DNA of 11,205 nucleotides from JBFHRE01 sp041591895 (GTDB lineage: Bacteria > Actinomycetota > Acidimicrobiia > Spongiisociales > ZC4RG35). The notes under the pieces were generated by a model. It was not told the DNA's origin. It did no database searches and saw only the letters and a program-made list of their open reading frames with translations. A program made the translations under genes and the position numbers. Positions 1-6,496 of this stretch are shown here, in pieces. The stretch's first letter is position 1. Each line of letters begins with the position of its first letter. The stretch covers positions 1 through 11,205 of the forward strand of contig JBFHRE010000083.1 in the NCBI GenBank assembly GCA_041591895.1, read 5' to 3'.

Positions 1-129
1 ACCGGTGTAATAGAGGATGCGCTCGGTGAGGGTGGTCTTCCCAGCATCGATATGAGCCATGATCCCGATGTTTCGGGTCCGGCTCAGCGGCACCGTTCGG
101 AGGTGCGACAGCGCGGCGTTGTTACTCAT
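1..129 (-). CDS. fusA: Translation elongation factor G, N-terminal 43 residues (partial)
   Basis: EF-G is the GTPase that drives ribosome translocation in the cytoplasm. Only the first 43 residues are inside the window; the rest (full-length EF-G is about 700 residues) lies beyond the left edge. The visible part ends in the G1/P-loop block AHIDAGKTTLTER, preceded by PLSRTRNIGIM, which is the standard EF-G opening. The ATG at 129 is chosen because it places the P-loop about 25 residues in, as in other EF-Gs. A GGAG lies about 11 nt upstream and GAGAAG directly abuts the start, so the ribosome binding site is ordinary to weak. It is the third gene of the str operon, 63 bp after rpsG, with a hairpin in the gap. 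The identification is firm although the gene is truncated by the window edge. Confidence 0.95.
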   Translation of the reverse strand, partial: MSNNAALSHLRTVPLSRTRNIGIMAHIDAGKTTLTERILYYTG

Positions 130-165
130 CTTCTCTATTACTCCGGTCGTTATGCACTTGTCAGG

Positions 166-190
166 GTCGGCGGACGGTCTGCCCGCCGAC
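166..190 (-). other. Intercistronic hairpin between rpsG and fusA
   Basis: An 8-bp perfect inverted repeat (GTCGGCGG at 166-173, CCGCCGAC at 183-190) begins 2 nt after the rpsG stop codon. In the mRNA sense (minus strand) the stem extends by a G-U and a C-G pair to 10 bp with a 5-nt AGACC loop. The extra step is an A-C mismatch in plus-strand RNA. No U-run follows, so it does not look like an intrinsic terminator. It may protect or process the mRNA or adjust fusA expression; that role is inferred. Confidence 0.6.
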
Positions 191-192
191 GC

Positions 193-660
193 TCACCAGC
201 GGTAGTGGGCGAAGGCCTTGTTGGACTCCGCCATCTTGTGGATGTCTTCCTTACGCTTGATGGCAGCACCGGCGTTGTTCGATGCGTCCATGATCTCGTT
301 GGCCAGCCGGCCGGACATGGTCGGCTCCTTGCGCCGGCGGGCGAACCCCACCAGCCAGCGGATGGCAAGGGCATTCGAGCGCCGGGGCGAAACCTCGATC
401 GGCACCTGATACGACGAACCACCCACCCGACGAGACCGAACCTCGACCTGGGGGCGGAGGTTGTCGATCGCCCGCTTGAGCACGTTCACAGGGTCCTGGT
501 TCGAACGGCGCTCGACGAGCTCGAGGGCGTCGTACACGATCGAGCGGGCAACGTCCTTCTTCCCCTTGAGCAGCACCTTGTTGATGACCTGGCTGACGAG
601 GACACTTCGGAATACCGGATCGGGTTCGATGGTCCGCTTCTGGGCTGGTGCGCGCCGCAT
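193..660 (-). CDS. rpsG: 30S ribosomal protein S7
   Basis: S7 binds the 3' major domain of 16S rRNA, nucleates assembly of the 30S head and lies near the E-site mRNA exit. The 155-residue product has the normal bacterial length and family landmarks in order: an NKVLLKGKK helix near residues 27-35, EVRSRRVGGSSYQVP in the middle, RWLVGFARRR, and the C-terminal block EDIHKMAESNKAFAHYRW. The ATG at 660 lies 1 nt after the rpsL stop (TGACATG), with GAAGGA about 5 nt upstream inside the rpsL end, so translation is probably coupled to rpsL. The E. coli-type S7 autoregulatory site lies in a roughly 100-nt rpsL-rpsG gap. There is no such gap here, so any S7 feedback must act elsewhere. Confidence 0.98.
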   Translation of the reverse strand: MRRAPAQKRTIEPDPVFRSVLVSQVINKVLLKGKKDVARSIVYDALELVERRSNQDPVNVLKRAIDNLRPQVEVRSRRVGGSSYQVPIEVSPRRSNALAIRWLVGFARRRKEPTMSGRLANEIMDASNNAGAAIKRKEDIHKMAESNKAFAHYRW

Positions 661-661
661 G

Positions 662-1036
662 TCAGTCCTTCACCTTCTTGGCCCCATACCGGGAGCGAGC
701 CTGCTTGCGGTTCTTGACACCGGAGGCGTCGAGTGTGCCTCGGATGACCTTGTAGCGCACGCCAGGAAGATCGCGTACCCGGCCGCCACGAACGAGCACG
801 ATCGAGTGCTCCTGAAGGTTGTGGCCTTCGCCAGGGATATAGGCGGTCACCTCGATACCGGACGAGAGCCGAACACGACAGACCTTCCGAAGAGCCGAGT
901 TCGGCTTCTTCGGGGTCACGGTGTACACGCGTGTGCACACGCCGCGGCGCTGGGGAGCACCGGCCAGACCGGCGGTCTTGGTCTTCTTCTTCTTTGGCTT
1001 CCTGCCCTCGCGGACAAGCTGCTCAATCGTTGGCAT
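662..1036 (-). CDS. rpsL: 30S ribosomal protein S12, with arginine at position 88
   Basis: S12 sits at the decoding centre of the 30S subunit and controls tRNA selection accuracy. The 124-residue protein has all the hallmarks: MPTIEQLVR start, RRGVCTRVYT, TPKKPNSALRK (Lys43 retained), GEGHNLQEHS, and a basic end KQARSRYGAKK. The second streptomycin-related loop reads GGRVRDLPGVRY. Position 88, normally lysine, is arginine, encoded by CGC (773-775 on the plus strand). The ATG at 1036 follows GAGGAG with a 4-nt gap, and it gives exactly the family N-terminus. It is the first gene of the str operon, with its own promoter and a long leader upstream. The numbering matches E. coli S12 counted from Met1 without any gap. 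Confidence 0.98.
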   Translation of the reverse strand: MPTIEQLVREGRKPKKKKTKTAGLAGAPQRRGVCTRVYTVTPKKPNSALRKVCRVRLSSGIEVTAYIPGEGHNLQEHSIVLVRGGRVRDLPGVRYKVIRGTLDASGVKNRKQARSRYGAKKVKD

Positions 1037-1226
1037 AGTGCTCCTCGAGCGGTTGGCGGGCCCCTATCGGACGACGCCCCTTATGGACCAAATCCTGATG
1101 GCCCAGATCTCGCCGGACCAGACCCTGCTTTGTTGCTCCTGACCGCATGCTGCACACAAGCGGAGGAGAATGGCGGACAGGGACGCGCAGTCAAGTGCTC
1201 GCGCAAGTGCTCGCGCACGACTACGG
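1037..1226 (-). other. Long 5' leader of the str operon
   Basis: If transcription starts about 7 nt after the TATACT box, the rpsL mRNA carries an untranslated leader of about 190 nt. It begins with a 12-bp tandem repeat and ends with GAGGAG just before the rpsL ATG. I see only modest pairing possibilities (for example GGTCC with GGGCC in the middle) and no riboswitch class I recognise. Its length leaves room for a regulatory fold, for instance ribosomal-protein feedback, but none is demonstrated. Confidence 0.45.
1192..1217 (-). repeat. 12-bp tandem direct repeat at the head of the str leader
   Basis: On the plus strand CAAGTGCTCGCG occurs at 1192-1203 and again at 1204-1215, followed by CA, giving just over two perfect copies. 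In mRNA sense one copy also contains GTGC-GCGA-GCAC, a 4-bp hairpin with a GNRA-type tetraloop. It lies within the first 10-35 nt of the predicted transcript. A function is not known. Confidence 0.7.
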
Positions 1227-1232
1227 GAAATG

Positions 1233-1261
1233 AGTATACGTAGCGGCCCCCAGACGGTCAA
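1233..1261 (-). promoter_or_regulatory. Sigma-70-type promoter of the str operon
   Basis: Reading the minus strand, TTGACC (1256-1261) is followed by exactly 17 bp and then TATACT (1233-1238). Both hexamers match five of six consensus bases at ideal spacing, which is unusual in such GC-rich DNA. It lies 17 bp after the stop codon of the upstream methyltransferase gene and points at rpsL. It should give rpsL-rpsG-fusA strong expression independent of the catabolic operon. Transcription would start near 1226. Confidence 0.8.
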
Positions 1262-1278
1262 AACCCGGTCCGATCCGA

Positions 1279-2394
1279 TCAGACTGCGAACGGCAGCGCC
1301 GACACCTCGGCCTGAAGCAGTCCCTCGTCGGCCTCCACACCGACCCACGATCCAGGTTCCCAGAACCCCCGCTCGAGGGTCGCCAGCGCCACTCCACAGC
1401 CCAGGTCGGGGGACATCGCCGCCGAAGTCACCCAACCCACAGATCGCCCGTCCTGAGCGGTGACAGGCCAGCGCCGCACACATGGTTCGAGCACGTTGGT
1501 CTCGATTCGCAACCCGACGATCCTCCGGTCCGGACCGGTGGGCGCAATCCGCTCCAGGGCGGACCGGGCGAGGAACTCGATCGGTCGATCGAGCTCGCAA
1601 TAGGTCTCCAGGCCACATTCGAACGGGTTGTAGGACCGATCCATGTCGCCCCCGTACGACAGCAGACCGCCCTCGATCCTCTCGATGAGGTTGGGGCAGC
1701 CGGGGCCTACCTCGAGGTCCTGTCCCGCCTCCCACAGAGCGTCCCACAGATCCTCACCCATTTCGGGCCGGTCGAGATAGATCTCGAAGCCACCCTGTTT
1801 CGACCACCCCGACCGGGCCACCACCAGCGGGTGACCCATGAAATCGACCGGACGGAAGCGAAAGAATCGCAGCGATGTCGCCGCTTCGCCGAACACCCGA
1901 TCCATCAGGAGGTCCGACTTGGGGCCCTGCACTGCGAGCGGCGAAACATCCGGCTCGTGAATCGTCACGTCCAACCCGAGCCCGACTGCCAGGCCGTCCG
2001 TCCAGAGCCGGGCATCGGAGTCCGCCAAGGACAACCAGTACCGCTCGTCGGAGAACTTGAGCACAACCGGGTCGTTGACCATGCCCCCCTTTTCGTCGAC
2101 GAGGGGGGCGTAGAGACACCGACCCGGCGACGCGGATGTCACATCCCTCGGCGTCATGAGCTGCACGAGCCGGGTGGCGTCACGTCCGGCAACCTCTACT
2201 TGGCGCTGGGCGGACACGTCCCACAGCTGGACGTGACGCTTGAGGTGCCGGTAGTCCTCGACCAGCCCCCGATACCCGACCGGGAGAAGCATATGGTTGT
2301 AGACCGTGTAGACACTGGCCCCGGCCGCGTCGACCCGATCGGTGAACGGCGTCGACTTGATTCGGGTGTTCGTCAGTAGCTGTCGAAAGGTCAC
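1279..2394 (-). CDS. DmdA-like tetrahydrofolate-dependent demethylase/methyltransferase (GcvT fold)
   Basis: The 371-residue product belongs to the glycine-cleavage T-protein (GcvT) family and resembles dimethylsulfoniopropionate demethylase DmdA along its whole length. Landmarks are STPFTDRV and YTVYNHMLLP near residues 14-38, QLWDVSAQRQVE (56-67), GGMVNDP (103-109), YWLSLADSD (119-127), EPDVSPLAVQGP (147-158), RSGWSKQGGFEIY (194-206) and ERIEGGLLSYGGDM (238-251). The family moves a methyl or aminomethyl group from its substrate to tetrahydrofolate. The GTG start at 2394 matches DmdA N-termini; a TTG at 2475 would lie inside the upstream gene. No clear Shine-Dalgarno is present, so translation probably reinitiates 31 bp after the ATPase stop. 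It is the last gene of the transporter operon. The family is firm; DMSP as substrate is not, because no DmdB, DmdC or DmdD gene is nearby. Another S-, N- or O-methylated compound is equally possible. Confidence 0.82.
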   Translation of the reverse strand: MTFRQLLTNTRIKSTPFTDRVDAAGASVYTVYNHMLLPVGYRGLVEDYRHLKRHVQLWDVSAQRQVEVAGRDATRLVQLMTPRDVTSASPGRCLYAPLVDEKGGMVNDPVVLKFSDERYWLSLADSDARLWTDGLAVGLGLDVTIHEPDVSPLAVQGPKSDLLMDRVFGEAATSLRFFRFRPVDFMGHPLVVARSGWSKQGGFEIYLDRPEMGEDLWDALWEAGQDLEVGPGCPNLIERIEGGLLSYGGDMDRSYNPFECGLETYCELDRPIEFLARSALERIAPTGPDRRIVGLRIETNVLEPCVRRWPVTAQDGRSVGWVTSAAMSPDLGCGVALATLERGFWEPGSWVGVEADEGLLQAEVSALPFAV

Positions 2395-2425
2395 GATCGC
2401 GAAGGAGTGCCGGAGGAAGGAGCGG

Positions 2426-4486
2426 CTAGACGTCCAGGACCGTGGCCGCCTCCCGGGGCTGACTCTGCAGCACAAGGAGCTCGTCCGGCGGGATGTGACA
2501 GCGGATGGAGTGGCCCGGGGAGACCTCTACGACCGGAGGCTCGAGCACGTCACAGGTTCCTTCGATGAACCGATGGCAACGGGTGTGGAACACGCATCCC
2601 GGGGGCGGGTTGGCGGGAGAAGGGATTTCGCCTTTCAGAGGAATCCGGTTCTCGGCTTCACCGTCGACGCTCGGGACGGCGGACAGCAACGCCTCGGTGT
2701 ACGGGTGGTTGGGACCTGAGAACATCGCGTCGGTTGGCCCCAGCTCCATGATGCGCCCCACATACATGACCGCAACCCGGTCGGCCAGGTAGCGCACGAC
2801 ACCGATGTCGTGGCTGATGAACAGGTAGCTGGTCTTCACATCGCGCTGGAGGTCATCGAGCAGGTTGAGGATCGCAGCCTGCACCGACACGTCGAGAGCC
2901 GAGGTCGGCTCGTCACAGACCACGACCCGAGGATCGCCGGCGAAGGCGCGGGCGATCGCGACCCGCTGTTTCAGTCCTCCCGAGAGCTGCCGGGGCCGCA
3001 TGTCGAGGTGACGATCCGACAGCTGCATTGCATGGGCGATCTCCACCGCCTTCACGTCGGCCTCTTCGCCGGTGACACCGGCCAGCTTGGACACCGCCCG
3101 GGTCAGGATGCGCCGAACCGTCCACGAACGGTTGAGAGCGGAGTCCGGATTCTGGAACACCATCTGGATCGAACGGATCGACTCCTCGATCCGGTTCACG
3201 GCGAGACCGGCCATGGGCCGGCCTTTGAGCGTGATGGCTCCACCCTCGTCCGGCTCGTAGATCCCGAGCATCGTCTTGGCCAGGGTGGATTTCCCCGAGC
3301 CCGATTCGCCGACCAGGCCGAGCGTCTCCCCTTCCGAAAACCCGAGTTCGACACCAACCAGGGCGGGGACCTCGCCCGACCGCAGACGGAAGGTCTTCGA
3401 TACGCCATGCACTCCGATGATCTCGACCTCGCCCACGGCGTGTTCGCTGGCGACTTCCTCTGGCTCGGGGATCTCGGAGATCCGGTCCGGGAAATGGCAT
3501 CGAGTCCAGTGGCCCTCGCTCCGGGCGATGATCGGCGGGACCTCGGTACGGCACGTGTCGTTGACCAATGGACACCGCGCCACGTAGACACAGGTGGGGA
3601 GTGGATCGCCGATCTGAGGCAGGCTCCCCGGAATCGTGAAGAGCTCGCGGTCGGTCTTCCTGATTCCCCGACGAGGAATCGAATTCAGCAGGCCGACGGT
3701 GTAGGGATGGCTCGGTCGGTCGAAGACCTCATCGACGGTTCCCTCCTCGACCACTCGACCGGCGTACATGACTCCGACCCGGTCGCACATGCTGCGAATC
3801 ACGCCGAGGTTGTGAGCGATCAGCAGGATGGCCGCACCGATCTCGTCCCGAAGCTCACGCACCAGGTCGAGCACCTCCGCCTCGACCGTCGCATCCAGAC
3901 CGGTGGTCGGCTCGTCGAGCACGAGGAGCGTCGGATCGGAGGCCAGGGCCATGGCGATGACCACCCGCTGGAGCATCCCACCGGAGAGCTGATACGGATA
4001 ACGCTCCATCACCGCAACGGGATCGGCGATGTGGACCCGCTTGAGCGCCTGGGGGGCCAGTTCTCTCGCCTCCTCCTTGGAGTGGCCGAGAACCAGGAAT
4101 GCCTCTTCGACCTGGCGTCCGATCTTGAGGACCGGGTTCACCGCCTGGACCGGATCCTGAAAGACCATCGACGCCTTCCGGGCGCGGAATTCCCTCAATT
4201 CCTTGGTGGACATCGATGTCACATCGCCGCCGTCGACCATGATCCTGCCGCTGGTGATACGGCCGTTGCGAGGCAGATAGCGGAGTGCGGCATAGGCGGT
4301 CGTCGACTTGCCGCAGCCGCTCTCTCCCACCAGACCGTACGCCTCGCCTGGCCGGACCTCGAACGTGACTCCCCGCAGGACTTCTCGTGGGACGCCTCTC
4401 ACCACGTAGGACATCTCGAGGTTTTCGATCGCAAGCGCCGCCGTCGTGGCGTCACTGACGATCGGTGGGTTCTGGACCGTGCTCAT
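2426..4486 (-). CDS. Fused dual ATPase of a peptide/opine-type ABC importer (DppD-DppF fusion)
   Basis: This 686-residue protein carries both nucleotide-binding domains that power the neighbouring permeases from the cytoplasmic face. Domain 1 has Walker A GESGCGKST (54-62), Q-loop Gln110, signature LSGGM (167-171), Walker B ending LVLDE (188-192) and switch His225. Domain 2 has Walker A GESGSGKST (393-401), Q-loop Gln445, signature LSGGL (501-505), Walker B VVVCDE (521-526) and His559. Each domain ends with the oligopeptide-transporter C-terminal extension (HPYT...LL) and four cysteines: 299, 305, 312, 330 and 631, 637, 645, 663. DppD-type subunits can hold a [4Fe-4S] cluster at such a motif. 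All catalytic motifs are intact, so both sites should hydrolyse ATP. The ATG at 4486 overlaps the permease stop (ATGA, 4483-4486). The more upstream in-frame GTG at 4579 would lie deep in the permease gene. Confidence 0.94.
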   Translation of the reverse strand: MSTVQNPPIVSDATTAALAIENLEMSYVVRGVPREVLRGVTFEVRPGEAYGLVGESGCGKSTTAYAALRYLPRNGRITSGRIMVDGGDVTSMSTKELREFRARKASMVFQDPVQAVNPVLKIGRQVEEAFLVLGHSKEEARELAPQALKRVHIADPVAVMERYPYQLSGGMLQRVVIAMALASDPTLLVLDEPTTGLDATVEAEVLDLVRELRDEIGAAILLIAHNLGVIRSMCDRVGVMYAGRVVEEGTVDEVFDRPSHPYTVGLLNSIPRRGIRKTDRELFTIPGSLPQIGDPLPTCVYVARCPLVNDTCRTEVPPIIARSEGHWTRCHFPDRISEIPEPEEVASEHAVGEVEIIGVHGVSKTFRLRSGEVPALVGVELGFSEGETLGLVGESGSGKSTLAKTMLGIYEPDEGGAITLKGRPMAGLAVNRIEESIRSIQMVFQNPDSALNRSWTVRRILTRAVSKLAGVTGEEADVKAVEIAHAMQLSDRHLDMRPRQLSGGLKQRVAIARAFAGDPRVVVCDEPTSALDVSVQAAILNLLDDLQRDVKTSYLFISHDIGVVRYLADRVAVMYVGRIMELGPTDAMFSGPNHPYTEALLSAVPSVDGEAENRIPLKGEIPSPANPPPGCVFHTRCHRFIEGTCDVLEPPVVEVSPGHSIRCHIPPDELLVLQSQPREAATVLDV

Positions 4487-5427
4487 GAGCTCAACACCCT
4501 GTCTATCGAATCTGCGATGAGGTTGACGCCGATGACGAGGCTGCCGATCGCCAGCGCCGGGAAGACCGTAGGCCACCACACCTCGGCAACGATCTGCTGG
4601 TAGTTCTGTGCCACGTCCACACCCCAGTTCGGATCCGTCACGTCACCGCCGGACAGGCCGAGGAACGCAAGGGTGGCAAGGGTGAAGATCGCATAGCCCA
4701 ACCGAACCGTCACCTCGACGATCACGACGCCGATCACATTGGGGAATATCTCCCTGGTGATGATGAAGAGGCTCTTCTCTCCTCGCATCCGGGCCGCGGT
4801 CACGTAGTCGAGTTGCGACTCCGCCAGCGTCGCCGCCCGGACGGTACGGGCAATCGGGGCGATGAAGAGGAACGCGATCGCCCCGATGATGACCGGGTTG
4901 GTCGGTCCGAAGGTGAACACGATCACGATTGCCAGGAGGATCGCAGGGATCGACAGGATCGCCTCGAGCACCCGGCTCATGACTTCATCGATCCAACCCT
5001 TGAAGTACCCGGTGAACAGACCAACGAGCGTACCGATGAAGGCGGCGATCAGCGTTGCCGCCGGAGCTGCGATCAGGATCGGACGTGCGCCATGGATGAC
5101 CCGGGAGTACACGTCCCGACCGAGGCGGTCGGTTCCGAACCACGCGGTGGCGTCTGGAGCGGTTCGCCGCAAGGCCTCACCGGCATCTGTGACCACCGAT
5201 GCTTTCGGATCCCAGACCGCCAGCAGATCCGGCCAGACCGCAGACAGGAGCCAGAACCCCACGACGATGTTGCCGATGATGAATCCGGGGCTGCGGACCA
5301 GCAGCCGAATCTGCTCCCGCCGAACCTGGGCTCGGGTTGCAGTTGGAGGACCACCGGATGGCGGAACCGGCAGCTCCGTCGTTTCCAATGAGTCCATGGC
5401 GCCAGGGTTCTCGGCGGCGGCGGTCAT
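4483..5427 (-). CDS. ABC importer permease, DppC/OppC type
   Basis: This 314-residue inner-membrane subunit forms half of the translocation pore of a family-5 (peptide/opine/nickel type) importer. After a cytoplasmic N-terminus of about 45 residues there is a first membrane segment (about 48-70), then the DppC hallmark FGTDRLGRDVYSR (97-109). Further hydrophobic segments fall near 117-141, 154-173, 178-195, 230-258 and 287-307. The cytoplasmic EAA coupling loop (about 199-230, LAESQLDYVTAARMRG) contacts the ATPase. The ATG at 5427 overlaps the preceding permease stop (ATGA, 5424-5427) and has a GAGG about 4 nt upstream. It also overlaps the ATPase gene by 4 bp, so the three genes should be translationally coupled. 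The substrate cannot be read from the permease. Confidence 0.94.
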   Translation of the reverse strand: MTAAAENPGAMDSLETTELPVPPSGGPPTATRAQVRREQIRLLVRSPGFIIGNIVVGFWLLSAVWPDLLAVWDPKASVVTDAGEALRRTAPDATAWFGTDRLGRDVYSRVIHGARPILIAAPAATLIAAFIGTLVGLFTGYFKGWIDEVMSRVLEAILSIPAILLAIVIVFTFGPTNPVIIGAIAFLFIAPIARTVRAATLAESQLDYVTAARMRGEKSLFIITREIFPNVIGVVIVEVTVRLGYAIFTLATLAFLGLSGGDVTDPNWGVDVAQNYQQIVAEVWWPTVFPALAIGSLVIGVNLIADSIDRVLSS

Positions 5428-6386
5428 GCGGCCTCACTCAGGCTCAGGCGAGCACGCGGGTTCATCCACGCGATCACGAGGTCGGCGGCCAGAGTCGCAA
5501 ACATGTAGATGAGTGTGACGGTGAGAACCCCACCACGGAGAAGCGGGTAGTCGGCCGCGTCCACCGCATCGAAGATCATCCGGCCGAGTCCGGGGTAGTT
5601 GTAGATCAACTCCAACCCGACCATTCCTCCGAACAGGTACCCGAGCTGGGTGCCGACCACGGCAACGGTCGGCAGCAACGAGTTGCGGAGGACGTGCTTG
5701 CGAAAGACCTGCCCGGTGCTGAGCCCTCGCATGAACGCCGTCCGGGTGTAATCGGCATCGAGAGCCGTGATCGTGCTCGCCCGGGTGATACGGGCGATGT
5801 ATCCGAAATAGACCGTCAGGACGGTCAGCGCCGGAAGAAGCAGGTACTGCATCTGGGTGAATACACCCGATCCCCTCGGCGGGTCTGCCACGACCCGGAA
5901 GAATTCGATCGGCACCGCCAACAGCACCAGGAACAGCACCCCGACCACGAACTCGGGCAACGACGACAGTGCTACCCCGATATTGACGATCAGGCGATCG
6001 ATCCAGCTGTCCCGCTTGTAAGCCGCCCACACCCCGCCGGCGATCGACAGCGGAAGCACCAGCGCCAGCGAGAACACCACCAGCTTCGTGGAGTTCCACA
6101 GTGACGTCGTCACCAGGCTGGTGACCGTCGTACCGGGCCTGGTGAACGACTCACCGAAGTCGAACCGAAACGTGGCGCTGATCACGTCGGTCAGTTGTTG
6201 ACCGATTGGCTTGTTGAGGCCGAGGGATTCAGTGACCGCAGCCAGACGCTCGGGGGAGGCCGTTCCGCCGGCGATCTTCCGGGCCGGGTCCCCTGGGGCC
6301 AGGTTGGGGATCAGCGTGATGAGGACCAGGACGATGAACAGCGTCACCAGCGACAGGAGGACACGCCGCACTACGAAGCGTCTCAC
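5424..6386 (-). CDS. ABC importer permease, DppB/OppB type
   Basis: This 320-residue membrane subunit pairs with the DppC-type permease. It starts with the typical MRRFVVRRVLLSLVTLF helix, then has APGDPARK (30-37) and LGLNKPIGQQ (55-64). Hydrophobic segments lie near 100-121, 133-158, 181-200, 240-262 and 286-307. The EAA loop runs from about 203 to 240 (TALDADYTRTAFMRG), followed by the family marker YNYPGLGRM (262-270). The start codon is GTG at 6386. It is supported by a near-perfect Shine-Dalgarno AAGGAGGT (6393-6400) placed 6 nt upstream, the best ribosome binding site in the window. The strong site fits a gene that must be initiated afresh, because a 110-bp gap with a stem-loop separates it from the binding-protein gene. 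Confidence 0.94.
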   Translation of the reverse strand: MRRFVVRRVLLSLVTLFIVLVLITLIPNLAPGDPARKIAGGTASPERLAAVTESLGLNKPIGQQLTDVISATFRFDFGESFTRPGTTVTSLVTTSLWNSTKLVVFSLALVLPLSIAGGVWAAYKRDSWIDRLIVNIGVALSSLPEFVVGVLFLVLLAVPIEFFRVVADPPRGSGVFTQMQYLLLPALTVLTVYFGYIARITRASTITALDADYTRTAFMRGLSTGQVFRKHVLRNSLLPTVAVVGTQLGYLFGGMVGLELIYNYPGLGRMIFDAVDAADYPLLRGGVLTVTLIYMFATLAADLVIAWMNPRARLSLSEAA

Positions 6387-6392
6387 CGTCCT

Positions 6393-6400
6393 ACCTCCTT
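6393..6400 (-). promoter_or_regulatory. Strong Shine-Dalgarno site deciding the GTG start of the DppB-type permease
   Basis: In the minus-strand sense AAGGAGGT precedes the GTG at 6386 by 6 nt, an almost complete match to the anti-SD of 16S rRNA. It supports this GTG over internal alternatives. Confidence 0.85.
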
Positions 6401-6443
6401 TCCGCTTTCATCCGCGACTGCCCACCTGCCGAGTCCAGAGCCG

Positions 6444-6477
6444 GCGGTGACAGGGCCGGGAGCGACCCTGCCACCGC
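6444..6477 (-). other. 14-bp stem-loop between binding-protein and permease genes
   Basis: In mRNA sense GCGGTG, G, CAGGG, UC pairs with GG, CCCUG, U, CACCGC around a 6-nt GCUCCC loop. This gives a continuous 14-bp stem that starts 19 nt after the binding-protein stop codon. Two of the pairs are G-U. In the opposite strand those positions are A-C mismatches, so the fold is favoured only in the operon transcript. No U-run follows, so it is not a classical terminator. Such stem-loops after the first gene of importer operons often protect the binding-protein mRNA 3' end and keep the binding protein in excess over the membrane parts. That role here is inferred. Confidence 0.7.
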
Positions 6478-6496
6478 TTGCTCGTCCATGCTCCGA

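Noticed and set aside
166..190. Intrinsic terminator after rpsG
   Set aside because: The stem is strong, but no U-run follows and the essential fusA gene lies just downstream.
1279..2394. Calling the methyltransferase a proven DMSP demethylase (dmdA)
   Set aside because: Whole-length resemblance is strong, but DmdA-like homologues of other function are common and the DMSP pathway partners are absent from the window.
2395..2475. TTG start at 2475 adding 27 residues to the DmdA-like protein
   Set aside because: It would overlap the ATPase gene by 50 bp, and the added residues do not resemble the family; the GTG at 2394 gives a normal N-terminus.
4487..4579. GTG start at 4579 adding 31 residues to the ATPase
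   Set aside because: The extension overlaps the permease gene and is arginine-rich, low-quality sequence; the ATGA overlap at 4483-4486 is the standard operon junction.
2810..4603. 597-codon open frame on the plus strand
   Set aside because: It lies wholly antisense to the ATPase gene, has no recognisable domain and is a frame shadow produced by GC-rich codon use.
6444..6477. Intrinsic terminator after the binding-protein gene
   Set aside because: No U-run follows the stem, and the permease genes downstream need the same transcript.
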